Shown piece by piece: positions 17,270 to 26,426 of a stretch of 64,000 bases of DNA. This DNA is from Nocardioides luti (GTDB lineage: Bacteria; Actinomycetota; Actinomycetes; Propionibacteriales; Nocardioidaceae). The DNA lies in the NCBI RefSeq assembly GCF_014212315.1, contig NZ_JACKXE010000001.1, forward strand, positions 1,488,001 to 1,552,000, in the 5' to 3' direction. Positions within the stretch are counted from its first letter, which is position 1, and each line of letters opens with the position of its first letter. A model generated the notes under the pieces. It searched no databases. It was not told the origin of the DNA and saw nothing but the letters and a program-made list of their open reading frames with translations. The translations under genes were made by a program, and so were the position numbers.

Positions 17270-18366
17270 CGCGGTGGGGGCGGCAGGGCGTCGGTGGACT
17301 CCATCTGGTCGAGGCCGGTGAGCAGCAGCAGGTCGACGACCACGGAGCGGAGCTGGGCGAGCACCACCTCGGCCGCGAGCTCGTCGGTCCGCTCGACAGT
17401 GCCGGTGGCCTGCCCGACCGCCAGCAGAGTGGTCCGCGCCCCGACGGCCATCTGGTCGGAGGCCAGCTCGTCGGCGACCTGGTCGGCCGCGTCGGCGAGG
17501 TCGAGCGCGAGCAGGGAGTAGGAGCCCGGGACCGCGCGGCGGTGGTAGGCCGCGACCGCGGTCTGGCGGACCAGCACCCGGGTGCTGCGCAGCGCCCGGT
17601 CGAGCGGGTCGACGAGCTCGACCATCCGCCGCAGGTTGCCCTTGTGGCGGACCCGGAACGGTGACGACGCCACCACGGACAGGCCCTCGTCGGCGGCGTC
17701 CTGCAGCTCGCGGATGAGGTAGTCGGTGGAGCGCGCGTCGGCCAGCAGCGCCATCGCGCGGTCGACCTCGCCGTCGACCATCACCTCGCCCGCGGCCCGG
17801 AGCAGCTGGGCGATCTTGCGCACCACGACGGCGGCCTGCTCGCGCGGGCGCCGCAGCGGGGCGGCCGGGACCGCGGTCGCGGCCAGCAGGGCCACGCCTC
17901 CCCCGACGAGCGCGTCGGTCCAGCGGGTCAGGCCCGCGCCCGGGTCGGGCAGCAGGGTGCTGACCACGATCGACTGCACGGCGGCCTGGGTGACGAGCAG
18001 CTGCCCGCCGTCGAGGAGGAAGGCCAGCGACATCGCCAGGCCGACGATGATCGTCAGCTGCCACCAGCCCGATCCGATCTGCTGGACCAGCAGGTCGGCC
18101 AGCAGCACGCCGACGGCGACGCCGATCGTCACCTCGAGCACCCGGCGCAGCCGCTGCCCGTAGGACGTGCCGAGGCTGACCACGGCCGCGACCGGGGCGA
18201 AGAACGGCGTCTGGTGCCCGAGCAGGTCAGAGGCGATCAGCCACGCGACGCCGGCGGCCAGCGCGCACTGGATGATCTGCCAGCGCTTGGACTTCAGCCG
18301 GGCGACACGGGACCTGGCGGAGCCCCGGCTGCGGCTCCACATGCGGTCGAGCGGTCCCGGCTCCAT
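17266..18366 (-). CDS. FUSC-family membrane protein (aromatic acid exporter-like)
   Basis: A 366-aa protein. After a basic N-terminus, about six membrane segments fill residues 30-175, including the GTSYGQRLRRVLEVTIGVAVGV motif characteristic of FUSC/YccS/AaeB-like permeases. A long cytoplasmic helical domain follows (about 180-366). Related proteins export aromatic acids or other organic anions; the substrate here is not known. It reads into dinB across the tandem 14-bp repeat, so the two may share a transcript. Confidence 0.82.
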   Translation of the reverse strand: MEPGPLDRMWSRSRGSARSRVARLKSKRWQIIQCALAAGVAWLIASDLLGHQTPFFAPVAAVVSLGTSYGQRLRRVLEVTIGVAVGVLLADLLVQQIGSGWWQLTIIVGLAMSLAFLLDGGQLLVTQAAVQSIVVSTLLPDPGAGLTRWTDALVGGGVALLAATAVPAAPLRRPREQAAVVVRKIAQLLRAAGEVMVDGEVDRAMALLADARSTDYLIRELQDAADEGLSVVASSPFRVRHKGNLRRMVELVDPLDRALRSTRVLVRQTAVAAYHRRAVPGSYSLLALDLADAADQVADELASDQMAVGARTTLLAVGQATGTVERTDELAAEVVLAQLRSVVVDLLLLTGLDQMESTDALPPPPR

Positions 18367-18406
18367 GCCGGTGATCCTGCCAGAGCGCGCGGTCCCCGGA
18401 GGCCGC

Positions 18407-18721
18407 TCACTTCTGGTGGGCGTACCCCAGGGCCACCTTCATCTGCCGCAGGTCGCGGAAGGTCACCCGGACCTGGGTGTGGCAGACGGCCCGGCGCACC
18501 CGGTTGTCGCGCTCGTTGCACGCCGCGTGCGCCTCGGCCCGCGTGGGCGGGTAGTCGACCGAGCCGTCGTAGTACTCGATCGTGAACCCGTTGACGGCGT
18601 CGCCGCTGACGTCGACGACGGTGTTCGCCGGCGGCGGGTCGTCGACGGTCGCGGCCAGCGCGACGCCACCGCTCCCGAGCAGGGCGAGCGTGGCGAGCAG
18701 GGCGATGAGCAGCTTCTTCAT
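18407..18721 (-). CDS. Small secreted protein with signal peptide
   Basis: A 104-aa product starting at the ATG 18721, preceded by GGGAG about 8 nt upstream. Residues 1-24 form a signal peptide (MKKLLIALLATLALLGSGGVALAA, cleavage after AxA). The mature part has two cysteines (C at about 72 and 86) that could form a disulfide, and mixed charge. I do not recognise a family. It stands alone between the FUSC gene and the divergent acyltransferase. Confidence 0.7.
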   Translation of the reverse strand: MKKLLIALLATLALLGSGGVALAATVDDPPPANTVVDVSGDAVNGFTIEYYDGSVDYPPTRAEAHAACNERDNRVRRAVCHTQVRVTFRDLRQMKVALGYAHQK

Positions 18722-18945
18722 GAGGGTCTCCCGTGCGGTCAGGTCGCCGGGCACCTCCCGGCCGTCCACGACGCTAGGAGCGGGCGAGGACGTCCGGGCC
18801 GGCTCGGCGCCGGGCTGGGGAGAACCCCGACCGCGACGCCGCCTGTGGACGACTAAGGGGCCGCCGGCGGGGTACGGCGTGGACCTCCCCTTGTGGCGGT
18901 GGTCACCAGCGGCAAGGATCGCCGTACCGACGAAAGGCACCACCT

Positions 18946-20352
18946 GTGGTCTCACCGATCGATCCCACGTCCGCGGCGTTCCTCTTCGCCGAGAACCGCA
19001 GCATGCCGATGCACGTGGGTGGGCTCCAGCTGTTCAAGAAGCCCGAGGGTGCGGGCCGCACCTACATCCGCGACATGTACGAGGAGATGCGCGACGTCCA
19101 GGACATCGCGCCGCTGTTCCTCAAGCACCCGAAGCGGTCCATCGGCACCGCCGGTCAGTGGGTCTGGGAGCCGGACGAGCAGTTCGACATCGAGCACCAC
19201 GTGCGGCACAGCGCGCTGCCGAAGCCGGGCCGGGTCCGCGAGCTGCTCGAGCTCTGCTCGCGGCTGCACAGCACCCGCCTCGCGCGCGAGCGGCCGCTGT
19301 GGGAGGCGCACGTCATCGAGGGCCTGCGCGACGGCCGCGTCGCGATGTACACCAAGACGCACCACGCGCTGGTCGACGGGATCTCCGCCATGCGGCTGCT
19401 GCAGAGCGTGCTCAGCACCGACCCGGACGAGCGCGACATGCCGGCCATGTGGGGCGCACGCCCCAAGCGGGCCAAGACGTCCAAGGAGCTCTCGCGCGTC
19501 GAGCAGAGCCTCGCCGACGTCCCGATCCAGGCCCTGCGCACCGCGCTCGGGATCACCGCCGAGGCCGCCGGCATGCCCGGGGCCCTGGTCAAGACGATCA
19601 GCAAGGGCCTCAAGAACGAGACCTCGGCGCTCTCGCTCTACGCCCCCCGGACGCTCTTCAACCAGAACATCACCGGCTCGCGCCGCTTCGCCGCGCAGGA
19701 CTGGCCCATCGAGCGGCTGCGCGCGATCGGCAAGAAGACCGGCACCACCCTCAACGACGTCGTGCTCGCGATGTGCAGCGGCGCGATCCGGACCTACCTC
19801 CTCGAGCTCGACTCCCTGCCCGAGCAGCCGCTGGTCGCGATGGTCCCGGTCGGCCTGAACGCCAAGCAGTCGCAGGTGGCCTCGGCCGACGGCGGCAACG
19901 CCGTGGGCGCGGTCATGGTGCAGCTCGCGACCGACCTGCACGACCCGGCCAAGCGGCTCGCGACGATCCACAAGTCGATGCGCGACGGCAAGGAGGCGCT
20001 GTCGTCGATGACGCCGGTGCAGATCATGGCGATGAGCGCGCTCGGCCAGGCTCCCGCGATCCTCGGCCCGATGCTGCGCATGCAGGGCATCGTGCGGCCG
20101 CCGTACAACCTCATCATCAGCAACGTCCCCGGCCCGAAGACCACGCACTACTGGAACGGCGCGCAGCTGGTCGGCACCTACCCGCTCTCGATCCCGATCA
20201 ACGGCATGGCCCTCAACATCACGTGCACGTCGTACGACGGCAACATGGCGTTCGGGCTGACCGGCTGCCGCCGCACGGTGCCGCACCTGCAGCGGCTGCT
20301 CAACCACCTCGACGAGGAAGTGGCCGCGCTGGAGAAGGCCGCCGGCGTCTGA
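18946..20352 (+). CDS. Wax ester synthase/diacylglycerol acyltransferase (WS/DGAT)
   Basis: A 468-aa bifunctional acyltransferase that joins acyl-CoA to a fatty alcohol or diacylglycerol, making storage lipid at the membrane. The catalytic HHALVDG motif is intact at H139-G145, with H140 as general base and D144. The second family motif, NDVVLA, follows about 120 residues later, and a PLSIPINGMALNIT-type end is present. The start is a GTG with AAAGG about 10 nt upstream. It is convergent with an SDR, which may feed lipid metabolism too, though this is inferred. Confidence 0.95.
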   Translation: MVSPIDPTSAAFLFAENRSMPMHVGGLQLFKKPEGAGRTYIRDMYEEMRDVQDIAPLFLKHPKRSIGTAGQWVWEPDEQFDIEHHVRHSALPKPGRVRELLELCSRLHSTRLARERPLWEAHVIEGLRDGRVAMYTKTHHALVDGISAMRLLQSVLSTDPDERDMPAMWGARPKRAKTSKELSRVEQSLADVPIQALRTALGITAEAAGMPGALVKTISKGLKNETSALSLYAPRTLFNQNITGSRRFAAQDWPIERLRAIGKKTGTTLNDVVLAMCSGAIRTYLLELDSLPEQPLVAMVPVGLNAKQSQVASADGGNAVGAVMVQLATDLHDPAKRLATIHKSMRDGKEALSSMTPVQIMAMSALGQAPAILGPMLRMQGIVRPPYNLIISNVPGPKTTHYWNGAQLVGTYPLSIPINGMALNITCTSYDGNMAFGLTGCRRTVPHLQRLLNHLDEEVAALEKAAGV

Positions 20353-20357
20353 CCCGT

Positions 20358-20372
20358 CGGGCCAGCGGCCCG
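20358..20372. terminator. Short hairpin between convergent genes
   Basis: CGGGCC and GGCCCG form a 6-bp stem with an AGC loop, filling most of the 24-bp gap between the acyltransferase and SDR stop codons. It may terminate either transcript. Confidence 0.45.
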
Positions 20373-20376
20373 GGCC

Positions 20377-21201
20377 TCAGCGCAGGTAGGCCCGGGTGAG
20401 GATCGCGTCGAACGCGCGGTCCGGCAGCAGCCGGCGCGTCGCCATCACCATCCGGGCACCGCGGCCGGTGGCGTAGCGCGAGCGCGGGGTGCCGGCCGTG
20501 GCCGCCCGGACGATCGTCCGCGCCACCGCGCCGGGGCCGCTCGACATCACCCTGTTGTCGACGCTCGCCAGGCGCTTCGCCGCCGAGGCCGCGGTCAGCT
20601 CGTAGGCACCGCCGCGGCTGGTCGCGACGAGGCTGTCGCGCGAGATCTGGTTCCACTCCGTGAGGATCCCGGCGGGGCGGATGATGACGACGTCGATGCC
20701 GAACGGCGCCAGCTCGACGCGCAGGCTGTCGCTGAAGCCCTCCACGGCGTTCTTGGTGGCGTGGTACCACGCACCGAACGGCTCGTAGATCACCGCGCCG
20801 ATCGAGGAGATGTTGACGATCCGGCCGCTGCCCTGCCGCCGCATGTGCGGCGTCACGAGCTGGGTCAGCCGGGCCAGGCCGAAGAGGTTGACCTCGAACT
20901 GGCGTCGCGCCTCGTCGATCGGCACGTCCTCGACGGCGCCGTAGGAGCCGTAGCCGGCGTTGTTCACCAGCACGTCGACGCGGCCCTGCTCGGCGACCAC
21001 CCGCTCGATGCCGGCGACCATCGAGGCGTCGTCGGTGACGTCCATCCCGAAGACGTGGACGCCCTGCTCGGCCAGCGCGGCCATCCGCTCGACGCGCCGG
21101 GCCACGGCGTACACCTCGAAGCCGGCCTTCCTCAGGCGCAGCGCGGTGGCCTCGCCGATCCCGCTGGAGGCTCCGGTGACGATCGCGACGCGTGGGTCCA
21201 T
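20377..21201 (-). CDS. Short-chain dehydrogenase/reductase
   Basis: A 274-aa SDR. TGASSGIG near residues 10-17 binds the cofactor, ARRVER after beta-2 suggests NADP(H), NNAG and NISS follow, and Y146 and K150 (YHATK) complete the catalytic set. I chose the ATG at 21201. A GTG at 21216 overlaps the stop of the upstream EamA gene (GTGA) and would add five residues by translational coupling. Substrate unknown. It converges on the WS/DGAT gene, and this pairing could reflect fatty alcohol or lipid metabolism. Confidence 0.92.
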   Translation of the reverse strand: MDPRVAIVTGASSGIGEATALRLRKAGFEVYAVARRVERMAALAEQGVHVFGMDVTDDASMVAGIERVVAEQGRVDVLVNNAGYGSYGAVEDVPIDEARRQFEVNLFGLARLTQLVTPHMRRQGSGRIVNISSIGAVIYEPFGAWYHATKNAVEGFSDSLRVELAPFGIDVVIIRPAGILTEWNQISRDSLVATSRGGAYELTAASAAKRLASVDNRVMSSGPGAVARTIVRAATAGTPRSRYATGRGARMVMATRRLLPDRAFDAILTRAYLR

Positions 21202-21212
21202 GGACCCATGAT

Positions 21213-22124
21213 TCACCCCACGGCCGCGGGCACCACCGCCGGTCCGGTCCGCGACCCGCTGCGCTCGGCACCGATCCCCGCGACCACCACGAAGGCGACG
21301 CCGACCACCGCGAGGGCGTCGGGCACCTGGTGCAGGGCGACCACGCCGATCACCAGCGCGAACGCCGGCTCGAGGCTCATCAGGGTCCCGAACGCGCTCG
21401 TCGTGAGCCGTCGCAGCGCGAGCATCTCGAGCATGAACGGCACCACCGGCAGCAGGATCGCGAGCCCGGCGCCGACGACCAGCAGCTCGGGCGTGACCCG
21501 GCCGATCACCGACGGGCCGGCGACGACGGTCGCGACCAGCCCGGCGACCGGCATCGAGATCGCCAGGCCGCCGAGCCCCGCGACCTGGTCGCCGACGCGC
21601 TGCGTCAGGAGGATGTACGCCGCCCAGCCGACCGCGGCCGCGAGGGCGAAGGCGATCCCGACCGGGTCGGACCCGCCGTGCCACGGCTGGGTGAGCAGCA
21701 GCACCCCGACACCGGCCAGCGCCGGCCACACCCGGCGACCGCCGTGGCCGCGGGCCACCGCGACGCCCAGGGGCCCGAGGAACTCCAGCGCGCTGGCGGT
21801 GCCGAGCGGCAGCCGCTCGACGGCGGCCATGAACAGCATCGTGATGGCGGCGGTGACCACGCCGAGCGCGACGCAGGCCCGCAGCGCGGCGGCCGTGAGG
21901 TCGCGGACCCGCGGCCGGACCAGCAGCGGCACCAGCACCCCGGCCCACCCGAGCCGCAGCCAGGCGGCGCCCTCCGGTCCGACCCGGTCCATCAGGCCGA
22001 CGGAGGCGGCCAGGCCGAGCTGGACCAGCAGCATCGAGACGACCGCCAGCGGCGCGCCGGAGCGCCCGGACGCGGCGCCGGGAGCCGGCAGGGTGACGGG
22101 ACGGGTGGCGGTGGAGGTGCTCAT
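21213..22124 (-). CDS. EamA-family (DMT) transporter, RhtA-like
   Basis: A 303-aa protein with ten predicted membrane segments arranged as two EamA repeats. [22 protein letters not shown] is the RhtA-type first-repeat signature and [24 protein letters not shown] the second. Relatives export amino acids such as threonine and homoserine. It is divergent from a LysR regulator with a triple half-site between them, so that LysR probably controls this exporter, a common arrangement. Confidence 0.9.
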   Translation of the reverse strand: MSTSTATRPVTLPAPGAASGRSGAPLAVVSMLLVQLGLAASVGLMDRVGPEGAAWLRLGWAGVLVPLLVRPRVRDLTAAALRACVALGVVTAAITMLFMAAVERLPLGTASALEFLGPLGVAVARGHGGRRVWPALAGVGVLLLTQPWHGGSDPVGIAFALAAAVGWAAYILLTQRVGDQVAGLGGLAISMPVAGLVATVVAGPSVIGRVTPELLVVGAGLAILLPVVPFMLEMLALRRLTTSAFGTLMSLEPAFALVIGVVALHQVPDALAVVGVAFVVVAGIGAERSGSRTGPAVVPAAVG

Positions 22125-22145
22125 GGCTCCAGTGAAGACGAGCCG

Positions 22146-22200
22146 ATCGTTCACGTCCACGTGATACTGATGGACAAATCGTTCATCGATCCTGAACGAT
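22146..22200. promoter_or_regulatory. LysR binding region with three ATCGTTCA half-sites
   Basis: ATCGTTCA occurs at 22146-22153 and 22178-22185, and inverted (TGAACGAT) at 22193-22200. The last two form an 8-bp palindrome with a 7-nt centre, ending 6 bp before the LysR start. Multiple half-sites fit binding of a LysR tetramer in the divergent promoter region. Confidence 0.7.
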
Positions 22201-22206
22201 AGACGC

Positions 22207-23115
22207 ATGGACGTCCGCCGCCTGGAGCTGCTCCTCGAGCTGTCGCGCCACGGCTCGATGCGTGCGGTCGCCGACGAGCTCGGCCTCACCACCTCGACGG
22301 TGTCGCAGCAGATCGCCGCCCTCGCCCGCGAGGTCGGCACGGCCCTGCTGGAGCCGGACGGGCGGCGGGTCCGGCTGACCCCGGCCGGCCACCGGCTCGC
22401 GGGCCACGCGGTCACCGTGCTGGCCGCGGTGGAGGCCGCCCGCCTCGACCTGGACCCGACGGCCGACCCGGCCGGCACCGTGCGGATCGGCGGCTTCTCG
22501 ACCGCGATCCGGCGCTCGCTGGTGCCCGTCAGCGCCGGGCTCGCGCGCACCCACCCGCTGGTCCGGCTGCACCTGCTCGAGCACGAGCCGCTGGAGGCGT
22601 TCGACCTGCTGGCGCGCGACGACGTCGACCTCGCGCTGGTCTACGACTACAACCTCGCCCCCGCACCGGTCCGCGCGGACGTCGAGACCCGGGAGCTGTG
22701 GACCACCGCGTGGGGGCTGGGCGTGCCGGCCGACGCGCCGGCCCCGCCGGCGGGCGCCGCGGCGGCGGACGTCGTGGCGGCGTACGCCAACCGCCCCTGG
22801 ATCGTGAACTCGCGCAACACCGCCGACGAGGACGCCGTGCGGACGCTCGCGTCGCTCGGCGGCTTCACGCCCGAGATCGCCCACCGGATCGACGACCTCG
22901 CCCTCGTCGAGGAGCTGGTCGCCGGCGGGTACGGCGTCGGCCTGCTGCCCCAGGAGCGCCCCGTCGCGGACGGCGTCCGGGTGCTGGGCCTCGACGGTCC
23001 CGACGTCCGGCTGCGCGCCTACGCCGCCTTCCGACGGGGCCGCGACGCGTGGCCGCCGCTGCGGCTGGTGCTCGAGCGGATCGCCGCCGACCTCAGCGGC
23101 GCGGCAGGCGCTTGA
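22207..23115 (+). CDS. LysR-family transcriptional regulator
   Basis: A 302-aa regulator. The N-terminal winged helix (residues 1-60) includes [39 protein letters not shown]. The rest is a two-lobed effector-binding domain. It is divergent from the EamA exporter and likely activates it in response to an amino acid-like ligand. Its 3' end overlaps the convergent GNAT gene by 23 bp, tail to tail. Confidence 0.94.
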   Translation: MDVRRLELLLELSRHGSMRAVADELGLTTSTVSQQIAALAREVGTALLEPDGRRVRLTPAGHRLAGHAVTVLAAVEAARLDLDPTADPAGTVRIGGFSTAIRRSLVPVSAGLARTHPLVRLHLLEHEPLEAFDLLARDDVDLALVYDYNLAPAPVRADVETRELWTTAWGLGVPADAPAPPAGAAAADVVAAYANRPWIVNSRNTADEDAVRTLASLGGFTPEIAHRIDDLALVEELVAGGYGVGLLPQERPVADGVRVLGLDGPDVRLRAYAAFRRGRDAWPPLRLVLERIAADLSGAAGA

Positions 23116-23566
23116 GCATGAACAGCTCGTCACGTCCGTCGCGCACGTGCTCCCGCGCGCCGGTGAAGGCGTAGCCCAGCCGGAGGTAGGCACCCCGCCC
23201 GCGCGGGTTGTCCTCCATCACGCCGAGCGTGACCGTGTCCGCGCCCGCGTCGAGCACCACCTGCTCGCAGGCCCGCACCAGCGCCTCCACGAGCCCCGCG
23301 CCGCGGGCGTCCGGCGCGAGCCACATCCCGTTGACCGCCCAGCCGTCGCCGAAGAGGTAGACCCCCGCCGTCCCGACGTCGGCGCCGTCCCGGGAGGCGA
23401 GGAAGGTCGCCGGGCGGGCGGCACGGCGGCGCCACTCGGCCTCGTCGAACACCTGCTCCCGGGCGAGCGTCGAGCCGAACATCTCCGGCGACTCCGCGAG
23501 CGCCGCCAGCCGCACGGTGCGCAGCCGGCGCCAGTCGTCGGGCCCGACGCGGTCCACGCTCAGCAC
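23093..23566 (-). CDS. GNAT-family N-acetyltransferase
   Basis: A 157-aa acetyltransferase. The start GTG at 23566 overlaps the methyltransferase stop and has GGAGGGGG about 7 nt upstream. Motif A, with the acetyl-CoA-binding R/Q-x-x-G-x-G/A loop, appears as LAPDARGAGLVEALV (about residues 87-101), and the motif B region as LGVMEDNPRGRGAYLRLGYAFTG. The substrate cannot be told. It is coupled to the DNA methyltransferase gene, but a functional link is not implied. Confidence 0.9.
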   Translation of the reverse strand: MLSVDRVGPDDWRRLRTVRLAALAESPEMFGSTLAREQVFDEAEWRRRAARPATFLASRDGADVGTAGVYLFGDGWAVNGMWLAPDARGAGLVEALVRACEQVVLDAGADTVTLGVMEDNPRGRGAYLRLGYAFTGAREHVRDGRDELFMLKRLPRR

Positions 23567-24759
23567 GACGCCCCCTCCTCGGCGTACCCGCCTCCGACCG
23601 TCGCGGCGACCGCGCGCAGCCGCGCCCGGGTGATGTCGGCGACCGTGAGCAGCCCGGCGTTGCGGGCGTTCGACCCCTCCCGCGTCGGCTCGGCGGAGTT
23701 CACGCTCAGGCAGGTGCGGGTGCCGCCGTCCTCGGCGTTCTGCAGGGCCACGGCGTGCCCGGTGGTCCCGCTGCCCGCGAAGAAGTCGAGCACCCGGGCG
23801 TCGTCCGGCATGGTCGCGAGGATCCGGCGCACCAGCCCGGTCGGCTTCGGCGACTCGAAGACGTGACCGACGATCTCCTTGAGCTCGGCGACGGCGGTGT
23901 CGGTCGAGCCGACCTCCTCCGCGAGCCAGATCGTCCGCAGCTTCTTGCGGCGCCCGGCGCCGTCGCGGTGCAGCCAGTCGCGCTGGAAGACGTCGACCCG
24001 CTCCCCGGTGCGCCCCCGGACCCGCCGGCAGACCAGGTCGTCGGGGCGCTCGTCGATCAGCGGGCGGCTCCAGCGCCACACCGCGGGCGTGCCGTCCCCG
24101 AAGACCGGCCCGATCTCCTGGGCACCGTCGAAGGGCGTGGTCCGCACGGCCCCCGTCTCGGGGTCGCCCCAGAGCGTGAAGTGCAGCGTGCGCGCGGTGA
24201 CCGGGTTGAACTTCTTGTTGGTGTTGCGCAACGGCAGGTGCCGGAAGCGCCGCCCGTCCGGCGTGGTGAGCGGGAAGTCGGCGGGGTCGACGCCGTCGGC
24301 GCTGCTCGCGTCCAGCACGGTCCGCTTCGCGTCGCGGGCGTGGACGAGGAGGTACTCGTGCACGCCGGCGAACCCGCGCCCGAGCTGGCGCCCCTTGGGG
24401 TTGAGGTTCACGACCACCTGGGCGAGGAAGTTGGCCTCGCCGAAGACCTCGTCCAGCAGCAGCCGGAGGTACGCCGCCTCGTTGTCGTCGATGCTGACGT
24501 AGATCGCCCCCGTGTCGGCCAGCACCGCGCGCGCCGCGACCAGCCGCGGCCGCATCATCGCCACCCAGGCCTCGTGCCGCGTGGTCGCCCCGGCGCCGCC
24601 CGACGCCCGGGTGCCGCGGATGTCGTCGCGGTAGGCGAAGTCGTTGCCGGTGTTGTACGGCGGGTCGATGTAGACCAGGTCGAAGCGCTCGCCCCGCTCC
24701 GCCAGCCGCTCCAGCACGTCGAGGTTGTCGCCCTCGACGAAGGTGTTCCACGGCTGCAC
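23560..24759 (-). CDS. Solitary site-specific DNA methyltransferase (beta-class, Mod-like)
   Basis: A 399-aa N6-adenine or N4-cytosine methyltransferase. The catalytic motif DPPY is at residues 32-35, before the AdoMet-binding FFAGSGTT at 326-333, the beta-class order used by Type III Mod subunits. VRRILATMPDDARVLDFF and VADITRARL also match. No restriction gene, Res subunit or specificity subunit lies nearby; neighbours are a GNAT and a secreted hydrolase. It is probably an orphan epigenetic or protective methylase. The target sequence is not predictable. Confidence 0.9.
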   Translation of the reverse strand: MQPWNTFVEGDNLDVLERLAERGERFDLVYIDPPYNTGNDFAYRDDIRGTRASGGAGATTRHEAWVAMMRPRLVAARAVLADTGAIYVSIDDNEAAYLRLLLDEVFGEANFLAQVVVNLNPKGRQLGRGFAGVHEYLLVHARDAKRTVLDASSADGVDPADFPLTTPDGRRFRHLPLRNTNKKFNPVTARTLHFTLWGDPETGAVRTTPFDGAQEIGPVFGDGTPAVWRWSRPLIDERPDDLVCRRVRGRTGERVDVFQRDWLHRDGAGRRKKLRTIWLAEEVGSTDTAVAELKEIVGHVFESPKPTGLVRRILATMPDDARVLDFFAGSGTTGHAVALQNAEDGGTRTCLSVNSAEPTREGSNARNAGLLTVADITRARLRAVAATVGGGYAEEGASC

Positions 24760-24856
24760 GGGGCGACCCTAGTGCGCCGACGTACCGTGACCTCCGGCAC
24801 ACGCACCAGTTGAACCCGACGTCCCCCCACGCAGTCCCACCGCAGATCGAGGTCCC

Positions 24857-26413
24857 ATGAAGTCGCGCATCGCCCTGAAGACCACGCTGGGCATCGCCGC
24901 CGTCGTGGCGACGGCCACGCTGAGCGCCGTCCCGGTCACGACCGCGCAGGCCGCCGCCCCCACGACGCGGGTGACCAACGCCTGCCTGACGAGCGTCCCG
25001 GACCCGGGCACGACCGAGAAGGTCCAGATCTGCTACTCGCTGTTCCGGCCGGCGGGCGCCACGAAGCGGCACCGCGTGCCGCTGATCATGCACAGCCACG
25101 GGTGGGGCGGCTCGCGCACGACCGACCCGGCCGGCTTCCAGAAGTTCCTCGACGCCGGGTACGCCGTGCTGTCGTTCGACCAGCGCGGCTTCGGCGAGAG
25201 CGGTGGCCAGGCCTACGTCGAGAACCCGACCGTCGAGGGCCACGACGTGCGCAGGCTGGTCCGCCTGGTCAGCCGGCTCCCGTGGGTGCAGCAGGACGGC
25301 AAGGGCGACCCGCACCTGGGCGCGATCGGCGGCAGCTACGGCGGCGGCTACCAGTTCCTCGGCGCCTTCGAGGAGCTCCGCGTGAAGGGCAAGCCCGTCT
25401 TCGACGCGCTGGCACCGGAGATCACGTGGTTCGACCTGCACGAGAGCCTCGCCCCCCGCGACGTCGTCCGCACCGCCTGGGCCTCGGTGCTGACCGCGGC
25501 GGCCCAGCCCAGCAACGCGCTGCCGCCGAAGATCCTCACGGCGTTCACCGAGGGCGCCGCCACCGGCACCTGGCCCGACGGGTCCAGCCCGACGGGGACG
25601 AACCTCAACCCGTTCTTCCGCAAGAACGGCCCGAAGTGGCACGTCGACCACGGCCGGAGACTCGACATCCCGGTGCTCTTCGGCCAGGGCACCACCGACT
25701 CGCTCTTCCCGCTCGAGCAGGGCCTGCAGAACTGGAAGAAGTCGATCACCAAGCATGCGCGGAAGCACAGCATCTTCGTCGCCTACAACGGCGGCCACGT
25801 GCTGCCGGCGGTCACCCCGCCTGGCGTCAACGTCTCCTCCGACCCGTGCAGCAAGACGCTGGCGGGCGGCTCCTTCGAGGACCTCTCGCTGCGCTTCTTC
25901 GACGAGCAGCTGAAGCACCGCCACACGGGCCTGAAGGGCTACGGCCGCTACCACCTGGCGACCCCCGACAGCACCTGCACGACGGTCGGCTCCGTGCGCC
26001 CCGACAAGGCCTTCGACATCGGCACCGTGGCCACGACCGAGACCGGCGGCGCGCCGCTGTCGTACGCCGTCGCGCAGGGCCCGATCCGGATCGCCGGCTC
26101 GTCGTACGTCACCGCGTCGATGACCGCGCTCGGCGCGACCAACCGGGCGTTCTACGGCCTGGCCGTCGGCACCACGCCGGCCGACGCGCACCTGGTGCAG
26201 AACAACGTGCTCCCGATCAACGAGGCCGCACCGGTGACGGGCGAGAAGCGCCGCTTCCCGCTGCCCTCGGTCGCGATCGACGTGCCGGAGGGGCAGACGC
26301 TCTACCTGCTCGCCAGCCCCGTCAGCGACACCTTCGTCGGGATGGGCAGCCGGACGCCCGGCGCCGTCGTCCTCGAGGACACGGTCGTGCACCTCCCCGT
26401 CGTGCGCCGCTGA
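24857..26413 (+). CDS. Secreted CocE/NonD-type alpha/beta hydrolase
   Basis: A 518-aa exported hydrolase. Residues 1-34 form a signal peptide (KTTLGIAAVVATATLSAVPVTTAQAAA). The catalytic triad is visible: S160 in GGSYGGGYQ, D281 in GQGTTDSLFP and H314 in NGGHVLP. The C-terminal half (about 370-518) looks like the jelly-roll domain of X-Pro dipeptidyl-peptidase/cocaine esterase relatives. It may cleave peptides or esters outside the cell. The phosphodiester glycosidase gene follows 13 nt later and is likely co-transcribed. Confidence 0.88.
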   Translation: MKSRIALKTTLGIAAVVATATLSAVPVTTAQAAAPTTRVTNACLTSVPDPGTTEKVQICYSLFRPAGATKRHRVPLIMHSHGWGGSRTTDPAGFQKFLDAGYAVLSFDQRGFGESGGQAYVENPTVEGHDVRRLVRLVSRLPWVQQDGKGDPHLGAIGGSYGGGYQFLGAFEELRVKGKPVFDALAPEITWFDLHESLAPRDVVRTAWASVLTAAAQPSNALPPKILTAFTEGAATGTWPDGSSPTGTNLNPFFRKNGPKWHVDHGRRLDIPVLFGQGTTDSLFPLEQGLQNWKKSITKHARKHSIFVAYNGGHVLPAVTPPGVNVSSDPCSKTLAGGSFEDLSLRFFDEQLKHRHTGLKGYGRYHLATPDSTCTTVGSVRPDKAFDIGTVATTETGGAPLSYAVAQGPIRIAGSSYVTASMTALGATNRAFYGLAVGTTPADAHLVQNNVLPINEAAPVTGEKRRFPLPSVAIDVPEGQTLYLLASPVSDTFVGMGSRTPGAVVLEDTVVHLPVVRR

Positions 26414-26426
26414 CCGACCTACCCTC

